This document shows, piece by piece, positions 1 through 5,869 of a DNA stretch of 28,235 bases (the stretch's first letter is position 1; each line of letters starts with the position of its first letter). The DNA comes from an uncultured Clostridia bacterium (lineage in GTDB: Bacteria; Bacillota; Clostridia; Christensenellales; Aristaeellaceae). Under the pieces are notes generated by a model. The model was not told the origin of the DNA. It did no database searches and saw only the letters and a program-made list of their open reading frames with translations. The stretch is taken from positions 1 to 28,235 of the forward strand of contig CALCQO010000007.1 of the NCBI GenBank assembly GCA_937894675.1. The letters are read 5' to 3'. The position numbers were made by a program, and so were the translations under genes.

Positions 1-16
1 CAGGAAACGGTCTTTA

Positions 17-340
17 CTAACTCACTGGTTGGTACAAAGACTGGGGGCAGACCAGCGTATGTGGGACAGCACCTTTGATTGCTGCCAATAATCTTGCAGG
101 GAAGGGAAGAATCAGCATCCCACCCGCAACATCGCTTAACTGTTCTTCCGACAACTCGCCTGGTGCGCTGTCAGCCAATGCTTTGCCCAGGGTTGTCACT
201 TCCTCAAGGGAAATGTCGATGCCCTGGTTTGCGAGGAATTCCTTAGCGGCCTCCGGTGTTTCGGAGGAAAGGAACGCCCGCGCCAATGTTTCATCCTGGA
301 GTATCTGCTCGAACTTAGCCTGCATTTCCTGATTCGTCAT
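17..340 (-). CDS. Nif11-type leader peptide (RiPP precursor), 107 aa
   Basis: This small protein has the layout of a Nif11/NHLP-type natural-product precursor. An acidic helical leader occupies residues 1-72 and ends in a double-glycine site at 73-74, preceded by the motif LSEEQLSDVAGG. A hydrophobic core of 33 residues follows, containing a single Cys (98), two Pro-containing turns and several Ser/Thr. In this family a bifunctional peptidase-ABC transporter (C39 type) usually cuts after the GG, and a tailoring enzyme modifies the core. Neither is visible in this window; they could lie beyond the left edge or elsewhere in the genome. An AAGGAGAG ribosome binding site lies about 10 bases before the ATG. 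With one Cys the core cannot form a lanthionine ring pattern by itself, so the modification class is unknown. The leader assignment is firm; activity of the product is inference. Confidence 0.85.
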   Translation of the reverse strand: MTNQEMQAKFEQILQDETLARAFLSSETPEAAKEFLANQGIDISLEEVTTLGKALADSAPGELSEEQLSDVAGGMLILPFPARLLAAIKGAVPHTLVCPQSLYQPVS

Positions 341-478
341 GCGCCATACTCTCCTTTTCCTGTTTCTGATGCTTGCTATCCTTTATACACATCCGCGTAT
401 CGAAATGTTACAGTGGTTTGATTTTTTAATCCAATTCTAAATTCCCCCTCTGCGGAAAAAAGCGCGGCAAGGATTAAA

Positions 479-522
479 ATGCCCCCGGGTGGTTGACAAG
501 CCCGGGGGCATTCTCCTATACT
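479..522 (+). promoter_or_regulatory. Promoter embedded in an 11-bp inverted repeat, upstream of the HTH gene
   Basis: TTGACA at 493-498 and TATACT at 517-522 are separated by 18 bases. The -35 hexamer sits in the loop of a perfect inverted repeat whose arms are ATGCCCCCGGG (479-489) and CCCGGGGGCAT (501-511). This placement suits a repressor operator. On the minus strand the same hairpin is followed by a TTTTAA run, so it could also act as a weak terminator. Stretch 341-478 holds no other gene that I can support. Confidence 0.65.
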
Positions 523-533
523 GCGGATAAACG

Positions 534-547
534 AGAACAAATGTTCT
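534..547 (+). promoter_or_regulatory. LexA/DinR-like SOS box
   Basis: AGAACAAATGTTCT is a perfect dyad containing GAAC-N4-GTTC, the core of the Firmicutes LexA (DinR) box, with the expected purine/pyrimidine positions inside. It lies just downstream of the TATACT -10 element and 22 bases before the HTH start codon, where bound repressor would block transcription. The outer bases of the long consensus differ (A and T in place of C and C). The site could instead belong to the small HTH protein itself. Confidence 0.55.
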
Positions 548-568
548 TATTATCGAAAGGAGGAGCCT

Positions 569-754
569 ATGCACAGCGTAACCTTGCTGACAGCCCGCCT
601 GGCGCTGTACGGCGTCAGCCGTAAGGAAGCCGCCCGGCGGCTATGCCTCAGCTACAGCGCCTTCAACCGCAAACTACGGGAAGGCAGGCTAACGAAGGAG
701 GAGATCCAGGCACTGGATGCCCTGGTGAAGGAAAGGGGAGGGGAAGCGGCATGA
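569..754 (+). CDS. Small HTH DNA-binding protein, phage-type, 61 aa
   Basis: This very short, basic protein is mostly a helix-turn-helix. Residues about 15-40 (GVSRKEAARRLCLSYSAFNRKLREG) have the spacing of a Cro/phage-repressor-like recognition unit, and a short helix follows. GAAAGGAGGA sits at the proper distance before the ATG. Its stop overlaps the ATG of the next gene (ATGA), so the two are translationally coupled. Small HTH genes paired with a DUF1492/ArpU-type gene are typical of prophage and integrative-element control regions, although no other phage gene is visible here. The target is unknown; the palindrome and LexA-like box just upstream are candidates. The gene call is secure, the precise family is not. 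Confidence 0.8.
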   Translation: MHSVTLLTARLALYGVSRKEAARRLCLSYSAFNRKLREGRLTKEEIQALDALVKERGGEAA

Positions 755-1095
755 CAGCCCAGGAGTATTTAAGCTATCCCAGGATGCTGGCCGAGCGCAT
801 GGAGCGGCTTATCAGGGTGCAGGCCTTTTTGCGCGGCCGGGGAGAGAACGAGCGGGCCCAGCAGCTAAGCCCCGACATCCTGAAACTGGAGAAGGAGCGG
901 GCTCATTGGCGCAAGCGGGTGGAGGGGCGGCTGGCCCTGCTGCCTGATGAGCAGGAGCGTTTCGCCCTGTCCCTTCGGTATCTGGAGGGCATGCGCTCGG
1001 AGGATATCGCCGAAACCATGTCCTACTGCGAGCGGCAGATTTACCGCATCCTCAAACGGGGATTGATGCACATCGACTATCTGTTGGCCAGTTAA
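751..1095 (+). CDS. DUF1492/ArpU-like sigma-region-4 regulator, 114 aa
   Basis: The protein starts at the ATG overlapping the stop of the HTH gene; the longer reading frame upstream is out of register with that coupling. The N-terminal half is a charged helical region (coiled-coil-like, residues 8-60). The C-terminal half (about 62-112) resembles sigma-70 region 4 / RinA-ArpU regulators, with LPDEQERFALSLRYLEG followed by an HTH ending in ERQIYRILKRGL. Proteins of this kind act in phages and integrative elements as late transcription activators or sigma-like factors. Here the gene stands alone with its HTH partner, so it may be a domesticated remnant or a stand-alone regulator. No holin, terminase or integrase is nearby. 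Confidence 0.8.
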   Translation: MTAQEYLSYPRMLAERMERLIRVQAFLRGRGENERAQQLSPDILKLEKERAHWRKRVEGRLALLPDEQERFALSLRYLEGMRSEDIAETMSYCERQIYRILKRGLMHIDYLLAS

Positions 1096-1130
1096 CGGGC
1101 ATTTTCTGGAAAATCCCTACCGAACATCAG

Positions 1131-1168
1131 CCCCTTTGCCGCGTGGGAAACACGTCAAAGGGGTTTCC
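1131..1168 (+). terminator. Hairpin terminator after the HTH/DUF1492 pair
   Basis: An imperfect stem joins CCCCTTTG (from 1131) with CAAAGGGG (ending about 1163), extended by CGTG/CACG around a short GGAAA loop and followed by TTTCC. It has only a short T tail, so efficiency is uncertain. Confidence 0.55.
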
Positions 1169-1222
1169 TACTGCCCGTTCCTCCGTACACCCTCCGCATG
1201 CCGCGGCGGCGCTAGCGTCATG

Positions 1223-1324
1223 TTACCGCAATGGCAGGGCGCCGGGGGCAAACAGCAGGTACAGCGCCAGCGCCAGGCACAGCGCCAGCATCAGAAACAT
1301 GCCCGAATGAAGCGCGCGGTTCAT
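1223..1324 (-). CDS. 33-residue single-span membrane microprotein
   Basis: The reading frame runs from ATG at 1324 to TAA at 1223, with an AAGGAGGG site six bases upstream. The product begins with a basic segment (MNRALHSG) and then has one long hydrophobic helix rich in Leu and Ala (about residues 9-29), ending in a basic Arg. It lies divergently from the ABC exporter and shares its intergenic region, as small membrane proteins near exporters often do. No family is recognised and no function is claimed. The strong ribosome binding site and clean membrane span are the only evidence. Confidence 0.5.
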   Translation of the reverse strand: MNRALHSGMFLMLALCLALALYLLFAPGALPLR

Positions 1325-1413
1325 GGGGATCCCTCCTTATACTCTCTACCTGTTAGACGCCAGAAAACGAAAAATGTTGACAGCAAGGCGGAAAGTTTAC
1401 ATTTTGGGATTTC

Positions 1414-1442
1414 TTGACGGGATAAGGGGGAGGGGCTACAAT
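1414..1442 (+). promoter_or_regulatory. Sigma-A promoter of the ABC-2 exporter
   Basis: TTGACG (1414-1419) and TACAAT (1437-1442) are spaced by 17 bases, about 40 bases before the ATPase start. A weaker upstream pair, TTGACA (1377-1382) with TACATT (1398-1403), has a short 15-base spacer. Confidence 0.75.
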
Positions 1443-1480
1443 GGCGGCAAGCACCACATCCCATCCAAAGGGGGAAGCAT

Positions 1481-2353
1481 ATGCCCGCGATTCGCACAAA
1501 GAACCTGAGCAAGGTGTACCGCAACGGCCGGGGCATCCACGGCGTCGACCTGGAAGTGGCCCGGGGGGACATCTATGGCTTCATCGGCCCCAACGGGGCA
1601 GGTAAAAGCACCTTCATCCGCACCATGCTGGGCTTTATGCAGGCGACGGGCGGGGAGGGCTGGCTGCTGGGCAGCCCCGTGCAAGTGAACAAGGCGGACA
1701 ACCTGCGCCCCGTGGGCTACCTGCCCGGGGAGGCCATCTTTTATAAAGGCATGAAAGCGGCGGAGGTGCTGGCCTACGCTGCCGATTTGCGGCAAAAGGA
1801 CTGCCGGAAAAAAGCCCGGGAGCTGGCGGAGCTGCTGGACATCGATTTGGGTCAGAAGGTGGACACCCTGTCCCTTGGCAACCGCAAGAAGGTGGGCATC
1901 ATCGCCGCCTTGCAGCACGAGCCGGACTTGTACATGCTGGACGAGCCCACCAGCGGGCTGGATCCCCTGGTGCAGCGCACCTTCTGGCAGTACATCCAGC
2001 GGATGAACGAGGGGGGCGCCACGGTGTTCGTGTCCTCCCACACATTAAGCGAGGTGCAGCGCCACTGCCGCCATGTGGGCGTTATCCGGGAGGGCAGGCT
2101 GATTGTGTCCGCCCCGGTGGAGCACTTTGTGAAAACCCAGACCCGCAGGGTCTCGGTGGACGGGGAAGCGGCGGTGGACGATTTGGAGGGCGCGCGGGAT
2201 GTACAGCGGCATAACGGGCACGTAAGCTTCATTTATCAGGGCGAGATGCAGCCCCTGCTCAAAGCGCTGCACGAGGGCAGCGTACGGGATATGACCATCA
2301 CCGAGCTGGACCTGGAGGATGTCTTTGGCCAGTATTACGGAGGGCAGCCATGA
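1481..2353 (+). CDS. ABC-2 type exporter ATP-binding protein, 290 aa
   Basis: This is the nucleotide-binding subunit of a drug/peptide-type ABC-2 exporter, cytoplasmic and bound to the following permease. Walker A GPNGAGKS is at 36-43. The signature is the variant LSLGNRKK (130-137), as in BcrA/CcmA-like subunits. Walker B YMLDEP is at 151-156 with catalytic Glu155, followed by the D-loop SGLD. The H-loop lies in VSSHTLSEV. The C-terminal about 80 residues form the extra domain common in this group. Its stop overlaps the permease ATG. The spacing of GGGGGAAGC before the ATG supports this start. The substrate cannot be read from sequence; small multidrug or bacteriocin-immunity exporters are the closest relatives. 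Confidence 0.93.
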   Translation: MPAIRTKNLSKVYRNGRGIHGVDLEVARGDIYGFIGPNGAGKSTFIRTMLGFMQATGGEGWLLGSPVQVNKADNLRPVGYLPGEAIFYKGMKAAEVLAYAADLRQKDCRKKARELAELLDIDLGQKVDTLSLGNRKKVGIIAALQHEPDLYMLDEPTSGLDPLVQRTFWQYIQRMNEGGATVFVSSHTLSEVQRHCRHVGVIREGRLIVSAPVEHFVKTQTRRVSVDGEAAVDDLEGARDVQRHNGHVSFIYQGEMQPLLKALHEGSVRDMTITELDLEDVFGQYYGGQP

Positions 2354-3132
2354 AGCATGTGTTTGTCAGGGAGTGGCGCGGCGGCTGGAAAGCCATGGCT
2401 ATCTGGGCGGCGTCCGTGGGCGCCTTCATGGTGTCGGTGATGGCCATGTACCCCATGTTCGAGGAGGAAATGGGGCAGATGGTCGGCCTGTTCAACAACA
2501 TGGGGGTTTTCTCCGCCATGTTCGGGCTGGACAAAATCAACATCGCCAGCCCCATGGGCTTTTTCGGCCTGGAGGGCGGTATCGTGCTGTCCATCGCCGG
2601 GGGGCTGTACGCCGCCATGACGGGCATCGCCATCGTGGCCAAGGAAGAGGGCAGGCGCACGGCGGAGTTTTTATTCGGCCAGCCCCTGAAGCGCGAAAGC
2701 GTCCTGCTGGGCAAGCTGCTGGCGCTGGCGGCGCTGGTGCTGGCGCTGAACCTTATCGTTACCCTCTTTGCCTTGCTGGCCTTTTCCCTGGCGGGCTCGG
2801 GGCTGGTGGCGGCGGACTTTGCCCGGCTGATGGCCTCCCAACTGCTGATGCACCTGCAGGTAGCCATTCTGTGCTTCGGGCTGTCCTGCTTTTTGAAGGG
2901 GGAGTCGGTGGGTCTTGGCATCGGGGTAATGCTGCTGCTGTACGTGATGAGCCTGTTTATCAACATCATCAAAGCACTCCAGCCCCTTGGTTTCCTGACC
3001 CCCTTCTACTACGCCGACTACGCCAATGTGGCGGGCGGGCCCATGCGCTGGGCGGAGATTGCCGCGGGCTATGCCCTGGCGCTGGCGGCTGCTGCCGCCG
3101 GGGTACTGTACTACCGGCGCAAGGATTTATAA
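2350..3132 (+). CDS. ABC-2 type exporter permease, 260 aa
   Basis: This is the membrane partner of the preceding ATPase, with its ATG overlapping that stop codon (ATGA). About six hydrophobic spans are visible (near 17-37, 72-96, 113-150, 162-180, 188-210, 230-252). The central motif GMxxxxxEEGRRTAEFLFGQPLKR is typical of ABC-2 permeases, in which a cytoplasmic segment contacts the ATPase. The first external loop (40-65) is Met-rich. The family is ABC2_membrane; many relatives confer antibiotic or bacteriocin tolerance, but this product has no assigned substrate. Confidence 0.9.
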   Translation: MKHVFVREWRGGWKAMAIWAASVGAFMVSVMAMYPMFEEEMGQMVGLFNNMGVFSAMFGLDKINIASPMGFFGLEGGIVLSIAGGLYAAMTGIAIVAKEEGRRTAEFLFGQPLKRESVLLGKLLALAALVLALNLIVTLFALLAFSLAGSGLVAADFARLMASQLLMHLQVAILCFGLSCFLKGESVGLGIGVMLLLYVMSLFINIIKALQPLGFLTPFYYADYANVAGGPMRWAEIAAGYALALAAAAAGVLYYRRKDL

Positions 3133-3149
3133 AGCAACGTGTTTTGGAC

Positions 3150-3180
3150 AGCCGGCGCGCCGCGGGGACGCCGGCTTTTT
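3150..3180 (+). terminator. Rho-independent terminator after the ABC-2 exporter
   Basis: A GC-rich stem AGCCGGCG / CGCCGGCT around a short loop is followed by a run of five T. It lies 17 bases after the permease stop codon. Confidence 0.85.
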
Positions 3181-3233
3181 CGTCCGCCTGATATTCGCAA
3201 CCCAGCCCGCGTGAGAAATTTTGAAAAAAACTC

Positions 3234-3270
3234 AACTAAACAATTACATAAAAATGTGTAATGTTTAGTT
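3234..3270. repeat. A+T-rich 13-bp inverted repeat
   Basis: Arms AACTAAAC plus ATTAC (3234-3247, one bulged A) pair with GTAAT plus GTTTAGTT (3258-3270) around a 10-base loop. A T-rich tract (TTTTGTTTTGTTTG) follows. The segment is much richer in A+T than its surroundings. It could be a second terminator or a protein-binding dyad upstream of the sugar operon. Confidence 0.6.
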
Positions 3271-3379
3271 ATTTTGTTTTGTTTGTTTGCCCTTGCGAAA
3301 CGCTGTTTCAGGGGCGGCGCGTTTACCTTGCGGGGCGGGAAAGATGTCGGAAAAGCTATAAAAACAGGACAGAAAACAC

Positions 3380-3415
3380 TTGACACAGGGTGCGCGATGG
3401 TTATAATAAAACCAT
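3380..3415 (+). promoter_or_regulatory. Consensus promoter of the methylthioribose/deoxyribose operon with operator-like dyad
   Basis: TTGACA (3380-3385) and TATAAT (3402-3407) with a 16-base spacer match the consensus exactly. The arms ATGGTT (3397-3402) and AACCAT (3410-3415) form a dyad centred on the -10 element, a natural site for the LacI-family repressor encoded at the end of the operon. Transcription would produce a leader of about 190 bases before the aldolase. Confidence 0.8.
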
Positions 3416-3429
3416 ACAAGCAACTAAAC

Positions 3430-3580
3430 GGCAAACCCCGCGTCCAGGCAGACGCAGCCGCGGCCTCAGGCTGCCCGATTCGTCCATCCATCGGTATTCC
3501 CCGCCGTTTTTCGGGGAAGCGCGTTGTTCATCTCCTTTGTTTTTCTCAGGCGTTTCTTTTTTCAGCGCCTGATGCCAAAG
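3430..3580 (+). other. Structured 5' leader of the operon (hairpins, no recognised riboswitch)
   Basis: The untranslated leader contains several self-complementary stretches: GCAGCC/GGCTGC near 3451-3476, TTCCCCG/CGGGGAA near 3497-3520, and CAGGCG/CGCCTG near 3547-3571. They could form consecutive stems before the AGGAGG site. I do not recognise a known riboswitch class, such as an S-adenosylmethionine motif, in it. Confidence 0.4.
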
Positions 3581-3607
3581 AAAACACTCAGCACCCAGGA
3601 GGTACGC

Positions 3608-4342
3608 ATGGCGATCGCACCCTACCCCACGGACAAGGAAGCCCGGGAAGGCATCCTGGACGTTGGCCGCCGCATGTACGAGCGGGGCTTTGTCGCCGCC
3701 AACGACGGCAACATCTCCGTCAAGGTGGCCGACGATGTGCTGTGGGCCACCCCCACCGGGGTTTCCAAGGGATTTATGACCGAGGACATCCTGGTGCAGG
3801 TAAAGACCGACGGCACCGTGCTGTACAAGAAGGACCGGGGCCCCTCCTCGGAATTGAAAATGCATCTGCGCGCCTATCAGGAAAACCCCCTGATCCGCGC
3901 TGTTACCCATGCCCACCCCCCGGCCAGCACGGCCTTTTCCATCGCGGGGATCAGTCTGGGCAAGCCCATCTACCCCGAGGCCACGGTAAACCTGGGCATC
4001 ATTCCCTGCGTGCACTACGAAACCCCGGGCACCCAGGGGGTTCCTGATTCCATCGCCCCCTACTGCAGAGACTACAACGGCATCCTGCTTAGCAACCACG
4101 GCCCCGTCACCTGGGGCAAAACCCTGCTGGAGGCCTTCTACCGCCTGGAATCCCTGGAGAACTTCGCCCTCATCACCCTGTACCTCAAGCAAATCGGTCA
4201 GGAAATGCTGCTGAGCCAGCGGCAGGTGGACGATATGATCGCCGTGCGCAGCCAGCTGGGCACAGACTCCGGCGGCGTCCCCAAGGGCCTGGACGAACCC
4301 GTCAACCTGCAGGATCACCTGATTCCCCAAAAAGGCGAGTAA
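3608..4342 (+). CDS. Class II aldolase (5-deoxyribulose / methylthioribulose 1-phosphate aldolase), 244 aa
   Basis: A zinc aldolase of the FucA/AraD family. The four expected metal and catalytic positions are visible: Glu82 in SSE, His101 and His103 in THAHPP, and His164 in SNHGP. The N-terminal phosphate-site motif GNISVK is at 35-40 and TPTGVSKG at 48-55. Such enzymes split a 1-phospho-ketose into dihydroxyacetone phosphate and an aldehyde. With mtnK and mtnA in the same operon the likely substrate is 5-deoxyribulose 1-phosphate or 5-methylthioribulose 1-phosphate, giving acetaldehyde or methylthioacetaldehyde. The ATG at 3608 is chosen because CAGGAGG lies just before it; an in-frame upstream start at 3524 would add 28 Phe-rich residues not typical of the family. 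The general family is certain, the substrate is inferred from neighbours; a fuculose- or rhamnulose-phosphate aldolase is the alternative. Confidence 0.85.
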   Translation: MAIAPYPTDKEAREGILDVGRRMYERGFVAANDGNISVKVADDVLWATPTGVSKGFMTEDILVQVKTDGTVLYKKDRGPSSELKMHLRAYQENPLIRAVTHAHPPASTAFSIAGISLGKPIYPEATVNLGIIPCVHYETPGTQGVPDSIAPYCRDYNGILLSNHGPVTWGKTLLEAFYRLESLENFALITLYLKQIGQEMLLSQRQVDDMIAVRSQLGTDSGGVPKGLDEPVNLQDHLIPQKGE

Positions 4343-4413
4343 TCCCAGGCGCAAAAGGCAATAGAAAGCGAAACCCCATCCTACCCGCCGCGCTCCAACC
4401 CCGTCCCTCGCCC

Positions 4414-4482
4414 CCCGGCGGCGCCGCAGCGCCCGCCGCCTCCCAACCCCGCCCCGCGGGTACCCGGCGGCGCCGCAGCGCC
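4414..4482. repeat. Direct repeat in a G+C-rich intergenic spacer
   Basis: The 19-base unit CCGGCGGCGCCGCAGCGCC occurs near 4415-4433 and again near 4464-4482, in a C-rich spacer after the aldolase stop codon. The unit is itself partly palindromic (GGCGCC core). Confidence 0.7.
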
Positions 4483-4491
4483 GCCCCAAAA

Positions 4492-4608
4492 CAAACGCAA
4501 ACCTGTTTGCGTTTGAGAGGAGGAATCCCGCAGCGTACGCCTCCGATGGGCAAAGCCCATCGGAAAGGAAGCGAAGGTCATTCCGACGACGCAGGGCATT
4601 CCGACGAG
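4492..4608. repeat. Hairpin repeat module, copy D
   Basis: This copy begins with an 11-bp perfect hairpin (arms CAAACGCAAAC and GTTTGCGTTTG, loop CT), then GAGAGGAGGAATCCCG, then a 10-bp hairpin (arms TCCGATGGGC at 4542 and GCCCATCGGA ending 4564, loop AAA). It ends with CATTCCGACGA twice (4579-4589 and 4598-4608). Positions 4492-4589 align end to end with 18926-19023 on the same strand. Reading frames across it are shadows of the repeat. Confidence 0.85.
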
Positions 4609-4615
4609 AAAACCT

Positions 4616-4633
4616 TTGCCGCGTTCACGGCAA
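4616..4633 (+). other. Small hairpin before the binding-protein gene
   Basis: TTGCCG and CGGCAA enclose a six-base loop, 13 bases before the AAGGAGG of the sugar-binding protein. It may shield the 5' end of a processed message, or may be chance. Confidence 0.35.
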
Positions 4634-4655
4634 TGGAAATATAAGGAGGTTTGTT

Positions 4656-5771
4656 ATGAAGAAACTACTCGCTGTGGTGCTTGTCATGGCCATGCTGGTC
4701 TCCGTTGCCGGTCTGTCCCTGGCCGAAGCCCCCGCCAACCCCGTCGCCGGCAAGAAGGTAGCCTATGTCATGCTGCTGCCCTCTGCCACCATCTTCCAGA
4801 TGTGGAAGGATTCCTGCGCCGACCTGTGCGCCGCTCTTGGCGTCGATTTCGACTTCTTCTTCTGCGAAGGCGACTTCAACAAGTGGCAGGACACCATCCG
4901 CACCTGCGCCGCGGCCGGCTATGACGGCCTGCTCATCAGCCATGGCAACAGGGACGGCTCCTATGTGTTCCTCAAGGAAGTTACCGAGCAGTACCCGGAC
5001 ATGAAAATCGTTGCCTTTGACACCCAGTTCTACGCCGACGGCGCCGAGCAGAAGCTGGCGGGCGTCACCCAGCTGTTCCAGCAGGACAAGAGCCTGGTCA
5101 CCGTTCTTCTGGACGAAATGATCGCCAAGTTCGGCGAGGGCGTCCGCCTGATCAAAGTCTGGCGCGGCCCCAACTACAACAGCCCCTTTGACCGCCGCGA
5201 AGTCGGCTGGCAGGAATATGAAGCCGCCGGCAAGATTGTGACTGTGGGCGAAGTGCAGCCGCTGCAGGACAGCATCGACTCCTCCAACACCGTCGCCGCC
5301 GCCTACCTGCAGGGCTTTGACCGCGCCAATGTGGACGGCCTGATTGCCTACTACGACCTCTACGGCCAGGGCGTGTACAACGCCATCGTGGAAAATGACA
5401 ACTTCAACGGCAAAAACGGCGATGCCCTGCCCATGATGAGCGTGGACATCGACCCCGTGGACGTCACCAACATGCTGACCCGCCCCGACATCTGGAGCGC
5501 CGCCGGCACCACCGACTGGACCCTCAACGGCGAAATCGGCATGCGTCTGCTGATGCTGCAACTGGCCGGTGAGTATGACAAGATTTACGACCCCGCATCC
5601 GAGCAGTACGGCGTGGACGTGGTGGAAGTGCCCGGCTCCGCCATCCTGGCCTCCTCCCTGAAGACCGATTCCACGGTAGAGAACCTGGCCAACGTGGCCC
5701 CCGACACCTACGGCAACCTGAGCTACCTGTCCGTGGCCGACTGGATGCCCGCGGATCTGATTCACAAATAA
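4656..5771 (+). CDS. Sugar-binding protein of ribose-type ABC importer, 371 aa
   Basis: This is a type 1 periplasmic-binding-protein-fold receptor (RbsB/Peripla_BP_4 type) that would deliver the sugar to the downstream ATPase and permease. Residues 1-23 are a signal peptide (MKK, hydrophobic core, SLAEA). The first lobe starts at KKVAYVMLLPSATIFQMWKD and a second-lobe sugar-site segment lies around GLIAYYDLYGQGVYNAI. The protein has no lipobox cysteine, unusual for a binding protein of a single-membrane Gram-positive. It is about 60 residues longer than RbsB, with an extended C terminus. AAGGAGG sits before the ATG. Within an operon with mtnK, mtnA and an aldolase the expected ligand is 5-methylthioribose or 5-deoxyribose; this is inferred from context only. 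Confidence 0.88.
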   Translation: MKKLLAVVLVMAMLVSVAGLSLAEAPANPVAGKKVAYVMLLPSATIFQMWKDSCADLCAALGVDFDFFFCEGDFNKWQDTIRTCAAAGYDGLLISHGNRDGSYVFLKEVTEQYPDMKIVAFDTQFYADGAEQKLAGVTQLFQQDKSLVTVLLDEMIAKFGEGVRLIKVWRGPNYNSPFDRREVGWQEYEAAGKIVTVGEVQPLQDSIDSSNTVAAAYLQGFDRANVDGLIAYYDLYGQGVYNAIVENDNFNGKNGDALPMMSVDIDPVDVTNMLTRPDIWSAAGTTDWTLNGEIGMRLLMLQLAGEYDKIYDPASEQYGVDVVEVPGSAILASSLKTDSTVENLANVAPDTYGNLSYLSVADWMPADLIHK

Positions 5772-5814
5772 ACCCGGTCCGCTCAGCCCCATTTGAGCGA
5801 GCAATTTCTTGACG

Positions 5815-5848
5815 GGAAGGCGTCGGAGGTTTTGCTCCGGCGCCTTCC
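5815..5848 (+). other. Strong stem-loop between binding protein and ATPase genes
   Basis: GGAAGGCG and CGGAG (from 5815) pair with CTCCG and CGCCTTCC (ending 5848) around a GTTTTG loop, with no T tail. Such intercistronic stems commonly keep the binding-protein message more abundant than the downstream cistrons by protecting the 3' end. Confidence 0.6.
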
Positions 5849-5869
5849 TGCCTGGAAGAAGGAGGGCCC

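Noticed and set aside
3430..3580. S-adenosylmethionine-type riboswitch in the leader of the mtnK/mtnA operon
   Set aside because: I looked for the known conserved core and did not find it; only simple hairpins are present.
3401..4489. 362-residue minus-strand frame opposite the aldolase
   Set aside because: It is antisense to a clear aldolase with intact catalytic residues, is low complexity (Arg/Gly/Val), and has no ribosome binding site; it is a G+C-driven shadow.
4665..5804. 379-residue minus-strand frame opposite the sugar-binding protein
   Set aside because: Gly/Val/His-rich composition typical of antisense frames in G+C-rich genes, with no binding site and no domain.
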